NCBI GenBank assembly: GCA_015039315.1
Contig: WIDE01000067.1
Span: 1-64,000 of the forward strand
DNA: 64,000 nt
Source: Clavulina sp. PMI_390
Taxonomy: Eukaryota > Basidiomycota > Agaricomycetes > Cantharellales > Hydnaceae
Direction: 5' to 3'
Shown here: piece after piece, positions 56,090 to 64,000 of the stretch
Layout: every line of letters begins with the position of its first letter
Numbering within the stretch: position 1 is the first letter of the stretch
Translations under genes and position numbers: made by a program
The notes under the pieces: generated by a model
Told to the model about the DNA's origin: nothing
The model's input: the letters and a program-made list of their open reading frames with translations, nothing else
The model's database searches: none

Positions 56090-57546
56090 CTATTCGAGAG
56101 TCGAGCGAAGAATCTTGTGATACGCCATGCCCAATTTCGGAATTAACATTGTTGCCACGTCAAGTGGAGCCACAAGCTCGACGTCTGGGTTTGCTGGAGC
56201 AGTAGGAGAGGTAATAGAGAGGCCATGCAGGTTCGCAAGTTCCGCCTTTGCGTTGAGCTGAGCGACCTCGCGCTTCATACGAGTTGCAAGCAGACGACGA
56301 TCAGCGAGCTCCTTCCGGCGAAGCGCTGCAAGACGGCGAAGAGTGTCACGCTCTTTTACAGCATACTCTAGAGGTGGACGCGATTTCCTCCTATCCAAGA
56401 GATGGAGATGATGAGGGACGACGAGCGGTGGCGGGAGGAGTTCTGGCGCGTCGGATGCGAGAAGCTGTGGATGCAGAGGGAGATGCTGGGCTGATCGTCA
56501 GCGGTTCAATCATATTTTGGAATCCCGTAGTATTCTCTTTCCCCTTTGATAAGAGACCTTTTCTCTGCCATATTAGTGCTTCTTTCTCCTCGAGATCTCT
56601 CCCCAGCCGCAAGTGGAGCCTGTATTCAGCTTCAAGCTCGTTGGATAGTTCTTCCTGTCTCTTGAGTAGTTCATCGTCGCTTCCCTCCGACTGCCCATCA
56701 TGATATAGCTGGGAGGGGAACTCTTGAAACACGGTTGACTGGTGGTTCTGCGGTCCCCTAAGTTGCGGCGGGAGATATCTAGCACCTTCCAATTCGGGGT
56801 TCTCGATGAATGAAGTTTCTTGGCAAAGGTGGTATTTGTGCGGCGATGGGGAGGCGGTTGTCGAATCTTGTGTGGAAATGGTTTCTGAGAAGAAGGGAGA
56901 TTTGGGACGGCGAAGGCGCGCTGAAGGCGTGGGTGTTTCTTCTTCCTGATCAATAAGACTCGCTAGCAAAACCGAACTCGGGGACGACGAAGATGCTGCC
57001 CGATCGACGGCAAGAGACGCGAAGATATAAGAACTGGTGGTTGGGTTTCTTGGCAAGTGAGATATGCTTTTATTAGGAATCGGCTCTAGAACTTCGTCGT
57101 CTCCGTGCTGAGCAGGGATACGAGCCTGCTGATCAGAGTGTTGTTGATGAGGACCTTCGTGAAGATCGACAACTCGGTCCTCCTCTGTCCACATTTGCTC
57201 CTTCTGACTGTGATGTAGGGATCGGAGGTTTAGAGGCAGTGTGGACGCGTTAAACGTGGTTAGGGGGAGGGAAGAGGAAAGAGAATAAGGAGTCAAGGAT
57301 GGCGTGAATGAGGTTAGTGTGATTAACGATTTGATGATTGTAGATACTGGATGGTGATCGTCCCGGTTGGCCCTGTTGGAGGTTGGTTGGGCTCTTCCCA
57401 CGGCTTGCAGCCAGCTCATTCAAGCTCCCTGGTACTTGGGATTTCCTCACATGCTCGTTGAGGGTTCTCCATCTGGTGATCTTTTCAACTCTATCAGCTT
57501 TCAAACCTCTCCCTGTCATGGGTCTCCATGCGTCTCGGAACAACAA
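56090..57546 (-). pseudogene. Coiled-coil array gene B-minus, 5'-truncated and frameshifted
   Basis: The relic frame starts near 57546 with LLFRDAWRPM, then KITRWRTLNEHV aligned with the TRWRFEPVKHLY of A-minus. A Ser/Thr/Pro linker (VSTIIKSLITL), the start of the coiled coil (LKRQEELSNELEAEYRLHL), and an Arg/Pro/Ser stretch follow. The frame then stops at TAG 56391-56393. The continuing family C-terminus (EYAVKERDTLRRLAALRRKE, then LDVATMLIPKLGMAYHKIL, closest to C-minus) is in the next frame, 56090-56398. The first exons and half of the N-terminal module are missing. Their place would overlap the start of B-plus. There is no donor/acceptor pair of normal length at the frame change. It could be a one-base sequencing error plus truncation, but two lesions favour decay. 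Confidence 0.6.
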
Positions 57547-57867
57547 TCCTCTCGCTGGTCCAGGAACTCAGCCCCGCATTGCTGAATTGATCGCCGTGGG
57601 AAGAACTCGCCTCGTACCAAAAGCTGCTTTCGGTTCTCATCATCGCCGGGAACGTGAGTCCCAAGGTTCCCCTTGTGAGTGATTTGCCCACAAACTCGCG
57701 TGCAAAAGGGCGGCGCCTATCTCACGGGATGGTCCAAACCCCCTCGAATAGGTCCATTCATACCTCGTGTACGAGGCTCGAGTCCTCGAAACCCCAGCGC
57801 CACCACCGCAGGACTATCTTCACCCAAACACCTCTCCCTGAACAGCTAACGAGGACCTTACTAGGCT
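57547..57867. promoter_or_regulatory. Spacer of pair B
   Basis: About 320 bp before the start of B-plus. A 100-codon plus frame (57383-57682) runs into it but has no relation to the family. It presumably holds the B-plus promoter. Confidence 0.35.
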
Positions 57868-59455
57868 ATGGGTCGGTCCTTGACTCGTCCCGAACTCGCA
57901 TGGCGCGACCATGTTGTTGCGGTGGTTCCACCCATTGGAGAGGAGAGGAGGGACACCTATCAGTCTTCACCTCCTTCTACTGAGATTTTCGATTATTTCT
58001 CCCATTACGGGGAAATGTGAGTCCTAGAATAGCTATGAGAATATATGCTGCTGATATCTTTCATCATCTTGAAGTATCGATATCCAGGTTTTCACGCACA
58101 AGGCTAAATGGAAGACCGTCTTTGTCACCTTTCGCCAGTCTTACACTGTATCTTCTCTATTGGAGAAGAAGAGCAGGCCCATCATCAAACTGAAGGGATC
58201 ACAGAGGATTCCCTACCTCGTAATCCAAATCGATATTGTCCGCCTTGACACTCTGTATCGGCCCCCATGCGCATATTCAGCAATCGTGTCGTATAAACCA
58301 TCCCTCCCCAAGGGCACCTCTAGTAAACGCCCGCGATCGCCCTCTTCCTCCAACCTCTCAAACGATCCCTCACTCGGGCCTGGTCCATCAAAACGCCCCG
58401 CGTTGTTGTCAACTACCCGGCCTACTTCATTGAACCAATCGCACGAGCAGGTCCCCCATTCGCACTCTCCGCCCACCACGAGCCGTGAAAGCGTACCAAA
58501 CTCATCAGCGGATTCTATCTCGCCTCCGAAGTCTGCCCAGACTCAATCGGAACTCCCGAGATCCCCCAGAGGCGTAGCCCTCATCCACAATACTACACAC
58601 GAAACGAGTCAGAAACGTCGCCGGTCGATAGAATCTCGTGGAGTCGACCCCCGTCGGAGGACAGAGGTCGCTATCATCATCCCTATGCGTGAGGGCGATG
58701 ACGGGATGACCTCCCCTGGCGAGATCACTCCAGCTTCACTGCGACAATTAATTCATGAAATGAAGGAAGAGAGTAACGCAGCTAATGGTCGCCTTTACCG
58801 CTTCGGTGGTGGAGCACGCAGTCCTCTCGAATCCGAGCACAACAGCATCCCCCCAAAGCCTCCCAATGCCGATGCCGGGCTCATCAAGTTGGCCGAAGGT
58901 CAGATTACGGAGGAACGCGCAAAGCGAGCGGCTGTACAGCAGAACCTCGACGCCCTCTCCCATGAAATCGCTGATCTCGATAAACAACTCGAGGAGGAAG
59001 CGAAGGGATGCGACGATCTGGAAAGGAAGCTGGAGGAGATGACGCTCCTTGCCGAGGAGAATAACACTCTACGCATGGAGCTGGCTGGCCTCGAGAGTGA
59101 GCTAGATGGTGAGAACGAGGCATTCTCCAAACTTGCCAGGGAGCGTGATGAGCTCCAGGCCAAGCTCGAAGAATCCACCTTGGGTGATAACTCCTTCACT
59201 ATTCCGAAGATACCTCTTGCCACTGCAGACCAATCTTTATCGGCAACTTCTTCATTCTCCTCATCGTCATCCCTGACAACGCTGCCCTCTCCTGCTACTC
59301 CCATTACACCTTCATCCACCGTTATTCCCTCCCCTATCGAACCGAAAAAGTTACCACCAACCATGCTTAATACCCTGAATCTACTCGATGCGATTTCGTC
59401 GTCCGCTTTGCTAAAGATCAAGGCTCAGCGTTCGGGCGCGGCTCCTTCCATATAG
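57868..59455 (+). CDS. Coiled-coil array gene B-plus (509 aa)
   Basis: Exons 57868-58016 and 58075-59455 join in frame (509 residues). The array module reads LAWRDHVVAVVPP, IIDIQVFTHKAKWKTVFVTF after the phase-2 intron, and LDTLYRPPCAYSAIVSYKPS. A Ser/Pro-rich linker follows, then LIHEMKEESNAANGRLYRFG, a coiled coil around residues 310-420 (QNLDALSHEIADLDKQLEEE, LRMELAGLESELDGENE), a Ser/Thr/Pro segment and the C-terminus LLDAISSSALLKIKAQRS. It is the closest relative of A-plus. Function is unknown. The long parallel-type heptads suggest dimerisation (inference). Confidence 0.72.
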
Positions 59456-60383
59456 AGCTGTTATCTAGCACATCGCTAGCCTGTCTCGGCGAAGGCCACT
59501 ATACATGTTAACTTCTTCGATCAGCTTACTCTCGTGTTCCGTATGCGTAAGCATACTCCTCTTTTGCAGCCCAATACCTCTGTTATGTACTTTCCTCATA
59601 ACTTATCCCCACCTGTTATGTGCGTTTCGTATTCCTTGATGCCCCAAGACTTTGCATCTGATATTCCCGGACGTTGTCGTTACCATACCTCAAGCTGTGC
59701 CTATCCTCGTTCAGTAGAATCATTTTATCCATGTTGTACTCTGAAGAGTTTCAGCTGTCCTAATAAATGCGGTCATGTTTGATTGTGCCCCACTCTCATA
59801 TGACCTTCGCCTTGCACCGTTTCCCCCCCTTTCTTTCTCTCTCAAGAGGTGCTAGTCTCCTCACCTGCCGTATCGCATGCTGCTCTCGCTCTCTTTTGCC
59901 TCGTACCTTTTCCAAGCTTAGAGGACATATAATTTCTCCCAGACACATCGGGCGATCACATCATGCAAGGATGTGTATTTGGCCAATATACGACGGTGAA
60001 GCAGTCATTATACAACAAGTGCCAGGAAAACACGGGATACAAGGGAGAATGAATCTGGGGAGGTAGGATAGAATATTTGGAATGACCTCCCCCGCGATGT
60101 AGATTGAGGCGCGACGCAGGGTACGAGCATGGTAGAGCATAGGATATCTGAGGGCTGGAGGGGACATGGTACGATGGTGAGAGGTATCAGAATACAGTTA
60201 CATGATAAAGTCAAGAAACGGTCGATGGAAACTGGGAATAGTAGCATCATCACACATTGGCTAACGATGGAGATGGCGGTCTTCTGAATTCAAGATAATG
60301 AGTCGGCACTGGGTTGAGAGTCAGATGGAACGCGATGAGATTCTTTCTGACAAGAGCAATAGTCTGCAGAAGGAGACCATTCA
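59456..60383. other. Convergent 3' spacer of pairs B and C
   Basis: 928 bp with untranslated-looking, T/C-rich sequence. No supported gene. Confidence 0.45.
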
Positions 60384-62107
60384 CTAGACAAGCTTATAGT
60401 GAAGGATCTCACCATACGCCGTGCCTAGTTTGGGGATCAGCATCATGGCCACGTCAGGTGGGACAACGAGTTCGGTTTCTGCGCCAACTGGGGCAATAGG
60501 GGAAGGTGGTAGGGCCGCGTTCTGCCTCGCGAACTCCACTTTTATGTGTAGCTGAGCTACGTCCTCCTTGTTGGTCGTGACGAATAGCTGGCGATCAGCT
60601 AGCTCCTTTCGGCGGAGGTCTACGAGGTGACGGAGCGTATCGCGCTCGTTCAGGGCGGATTCATATGCCGCCCTATGGGTAGTGACAGAAGAGGATGAGA
60701 GGAGAGATAGATTATGTGTGGGAGACGCCGCTGCAGACGGGGTTTGAGATATCAGGGATGCAGGGGGCGATGCTGCGTCAAGCTTCGTAGCCTTCACCTT
60801 CCTCTGAAGGCCCCCAACCTTCTCTTTCCTTTCGGAGAATAGCTGTTTCCTCTCGTGTAGCAGCTTTTGCATTTCTGCAACGATGTTTTCGAGGCTGGCA
60901 CGAAGCTGATATTCGACCTCAAGCTCATCAGAAGCCTCTTTCTTTTTCTGCAAAAATTCGGAGTTGCTGTCCTCCAAAAGCTCATGATGGGTGGGTAGGG
61001 CGGTTAGTTGTTGAAAGGAAGCTGACTGCTTCCCCAGCAACTCCGCTGGCCTAGACAGAACATGCTGATCGCCCTCAAGCTGAGGACCATCGGCCGACCG
61101 TGATTGGACATTTCGGAGCAATGAAGGGTTCAGAATATTCGTTTTTTCAGTCTCCAGAATCCATTTGGGAAAGGAGGGCTGGTGGAAAGAAAGCTCTGCG
61201 AGAGGTAAGTGGCTGGTGTCTTCGTGCTTGGTAGAACGCGCTTGCAATACCGCATCATGGGAGATAGAAGTGGTATTTATCTCAAGCTCCATTGGCAGGC
61301 ATCCCTTTGGAGACCCATTCAGAGACTCCGACCCAGGAGAGATGCTCATATCATTTGTATCTTCCGGATCACTCGCGTCAATTGTGGCCTCCACTGCTTC
61401 TTCTTCTTCTTCTTCTTCTTCATAGTCAGCAAAAGCGCTTCTGAGTGAGTATGTGGGTGGATCTGAAGGTTTCTTCACAAATGGACGTCGAATGAAAGGC
61501 AACAATTGACGAGGTTTTCGAAGGGAAGGTGGAATGATGAATGGCATTCGGATAGTGGATGACGGAGCATCGGCCGCAACCAGGTTGTCACTGAACGGGT
61601 GGTTCATTATCTTTACCGTAGTGGTGATGAGGCTATCAGTCCCTTCAGGAAGTACACCCACTGGAGGGACATATTCTGAATATAGTTCGCCAACTGGGCG
61701 AAAATCCCAGGAGCGACAAGCGTATGGCTGAGAGGGAGGACCGTTTGTAGCCTCCTCAAGGAGTTTCTCCCTGGAGAATGCTTCAGCAAAAGTTACCAGA
61801 ATAGTCTTTCCTCCTGAGCCAAGAATGATTTCTTGCATCTTCAAGCTGACGATATCGGTCGATTTCGGGAGATGAGCAGCGCCTTTGAACGATATAGAGA
61901 CAAGGATTTATACGCACATTGGGCCGTATTGAGATTCGAGAATAGACCGGGCAAGTGTCAATTTCGGATACTTGTGCCCAGGAGCATCGTGAATGGAGAC
62001 CACATGCTGCTCAAAGACCTTGATCTGTTCATCATCCTTGGGAGGTTTTTTTAGTGTTCAGGGAGGCATTGACAGATAAAACTCATGCTAACCCATTGAA
62101 AACTCAT
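60384..62107 (-). CDS. Coiled-coil array gene C-minus (531 aa)
   Basis: Exons 62107-62093 (ATG AGT TTT CAA TGG), 62036-61918 (119 nt) and 61845-60384 join in frame (531 residues). The array module reads KVFEQHVVSIHDAPGHKYPK, then ILKMQEIILGSGGKTILVTF across the phase-2 intron, and CRSWDFRPVGELYSEYVPP. The middle is Ser/Pro-rich with a poly-Glu tract (eight Glu, from TTC repeats at 61397-61422). Two coiled-coil stretches follow: LQKKKEASDELEVEYQLRAS and LNERDTLRHLVDLRRKELAD. The C-terminus PPDVAMMLIPKLGTAYGEIL is shared with B-minus. It is the best preserved minus-strand member. Function is unknown. Confidence 0.72.
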
Positions 62108-62415
62108 GGTATGGAAGGGCCGCAAGAGTTGATAGCCAGTGTGTTGCTCTGTTTGGATTTGCCAGTTTCCCAGACTCGCCACTTGCGGTTGTCACGATTT
62201 CAGTTCATTGCCCGTCCCTTAGACAAACATCGTATTAATATCGCAAGACAAACCCTAATTCATTCTGTCACTCAAGGATCGGCGTATCGTCTCCGATCCA
62301 CATTGTGGTTCAAGCCTTGCTGGCACTCGGGTCGTCGGCCCTGCCTGCCTTTCATACCTATATTCCCCGCTATTGGAACCTCATATCATTTCATCTCTGC
62401 TAGTGTCAACATTCA
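62108..62415. promoter_or_regulatory. Bidirectional promoter of pair C
   Basis: 308 bp between the divergent starts of C-minus and C-plus, similar in length to pair A. Confidence 0.5.
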
Positions 62416-64000
62416 ATGAAGGCAGATGACCGCTGGAAGCCATACATTCTGGTGATCGAACCTCCACTTGGAAAACATGCCGACCCCTCTTACCACGGAG
62501 TTCCCGAAGCGAACAAAGTTGTCATCAGACCATTCAAGAAAATGGGTCCTATGTGAGTCCGGATCTTCTTCATTTTCTATCAATCCTAATCTCTACCATC
62601 CTCACCACAGAGTCGATGCCCAAAGCTTCACATTCAAGACCAAATGGACAGTGTATTTCGTCACTTTTGGTTCCCCTTGTGCGGGGAACGTTTTCGACAT
62701 TTTTTCTTCCGGCCAGAAAAAATTGTGGATTGGCAAACTTCCTCACCGAGTACTTAGAATGGACAACAATCGACTGGTCCAGTATGAACCTCCCTGTGCC
62801 TTCAAAGCACTCTCATACCAGCTCTGCATCAACCCATCTGAAACATATGAAACATATGACGATACAGCATTCAACGACATGTCCTTCCACCAAACACCTC
62901 TCAAACACTCGAAGCATCGGAACTCTCAACCTGCGCTCTCAGACGAGGCCACAATTTCTTTATGGGAGATTCTCAGACCACCAGCCAAGTCTGTCTCAGA
63001 GTCGACTGATCTGCCATCCGTGGCCGGGCAGTCTTCGTCACCGCTAAAATCCCGAATTACAGCCCAAATGCGCACCGATGATAATGGCCGTTCATCTGTC
63101 AACGAATCAGCACCATGGGTCGATCATTCAAATCCAACTCATTCAATATTTCCTCGGGAGCTGACCCTCGCTGAGCGTATCAGCGGCGTACATGGAAGCA
63201 GCTCCGGTGGTGACCTTCTCTCCCGAATCAGCGGTTCCGAAGAGCGCGTGGTGACCACCATACATTCTTCTTACCCCAGCACCCCATCTACTTCCGTTAC
63301 GACCTCCGCATCGTCGTCTCACAAGGTCCCAACCACACCGCCAGCTTCGAATATTGAATTGACTCCGATTGCTCAGGGTAAAGGGGACTACAGCTCCAAC
63401 TTATTCTTGCAGGATCTCGCGCTTGAGCTGCAAACTACTTCGGCCATATCACCAGCCGAGTTGAGCACGATCGCACCCCATCCCGTATCCCCTCCCATTG
63501 ATCTATCCCTCGATCTCACTGATACTTCATCCACTTTGAAGACTGGAATCATCAACCCTCTTCAGCCTCTGTCGTCCCGCATACACGTGGCTGACGCAAG
63601 GGACCACAAAGCTGAGGGTGATTTGCCAGAGCAGCTTGGTACATCAACTCCTGGCTCACCTAATCATCCACGCCTTTTAACTTCTTTATCAGAAGAAGTG
63701 GTAGAACCTTCAGACGCTCAATCTGAGCTATCGATCTTCGGATCACCTTCGGGCTTGGGTTCTGATCGATGGGACCCAGTGGATCCAGATCTATACGATC
63801 AAACCGCAATGTCAACCGAAGACCCATGGATTGCACCACACCTAGGTCATCGCACTGTGTGGTTCATACCAAGACCGCCCACCTCGCCATCACACACGGG
63901 TATAAGCACGAAGCCTGTCCCCAAACGTTCTGACGCTGTGGAGCGTCAAATAGGTCGTTTGAAGACTCTCCAAATGGAAATCCAATGGGCAAACGAATCT
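62416..64000 (+). CDS. Coiled-coil array gene C-plus, partial (at least 509 aa)
   Basis: Exon 1 is 62416-62552, and exon 2 starts at 62611 and stays open to the end of the window. The array module reads DDRWKPYILVIEPPLGKH, VDAQSFTFKTKWTVYFVTFG directly after the phase-2 intron, and LVQYEPPCAFKALSYQ. Then a long Ser/Thr/Pro-rich region (for example SGVHGSSSGGDLLSRI) runs to about residue 480. The last residues (VERQIGRLKTLQMEIQW) look like the beginning of the coiled coil. The linker is much longer than in A-plus and B-plus. The 3' end lies outside. Confidence 0.65.

Noticed and set aside
57383..57682. 100-codon plus frame upstream of B-plus
   Set aside because: It has no similarity to the array family and no needed splice partner. 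B-plus has its own ATG at the position equivalent to A-plus.
1..64000. CRISPR arrays, operons and ribosome binding sites
   Set aside because: No regularly spaced short repeats were seen, and the spliced gene structure is eukaryotic, so bacterial features are not expected.

Overview
This is nuclear DNA of a filamentous fungus, almost certainly an agaricomycete basidiomycete and possibly a Rhizoctonia/Ceratobasidiaceae type (inference). The genes are cut by many 50-120 bp introns with GTRAG-like donors and CAG/TAG acceptors. Conserved eukaryotic housekeeping genes alternate with expanded fungal families (F-box, MYND, coiled-coil proteins). All exon models were joined by hand from splice sites and reading phase and then checked for frame.

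Layout. 0.5-2.3 kb: MYND-finger protein (-), flanked by a diverged direct repeat. 3.6-7.8 kb: three housekeeping genes, the peroxisomal PXMP4/PMP24-like protein (-), the SNARE BET1 (+) and peptidyl-tRNA hydrolase PTH2 (-). 8.4-12.1 kb: a tandem array of very small membrane-protein genes, two apparently intact and one decayed. 12.6-13.6 kb: a small HMG-box/YABBY-like chromatin protein (-). 14.9-15.7 kb: a Ser-rich protein of unknown function (-). 15.8-22.6 kb: a gene-poor stretch in which I can support no gene. 22.7-28.3 kb: two paralogous F-box proteins (+) either side of a 2-oxoglutarate/Fe(II) oxygenase (-). 28.4-30.0 kb: a broken aldo-keto reductase (-). 30.9-34.0 kb: a 991-residue MIT-domain protein (-), head to head with a RecQ helicase (+). 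A second, intact RecQ paralogue follows at 39.3-42.4 kb behind an insertion and a 240-bp assembly gap. 42.8-43.9 kb: an acetoacetate-decarboxylase-like protein (-). 44.3-49.1 kb: two more MYND proteins (+). 49.3-51.8 kb: a SMYD-type SET+MYND methyltransferase (-).

The most unusual part is 52.0-64.0 kb. Three consecutive divergent gene pairs (minus/plus, minus/plus, minus/plus) encode coiled-coil proteins. Members on both strands share the same N-terminal module and the same intron position and phase, so all six look like one paralogous family amplified as head-to-head pairs. I do not recognise the family. The middle minus-strand member is truncated and frameshifted, and the last plus-strand member runs off the window.

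The window as a whole records repeated local duplication (MYND, F-box, RecQ, small membrane proteins, coiled-coil pairs) in different stages of retention and decay.
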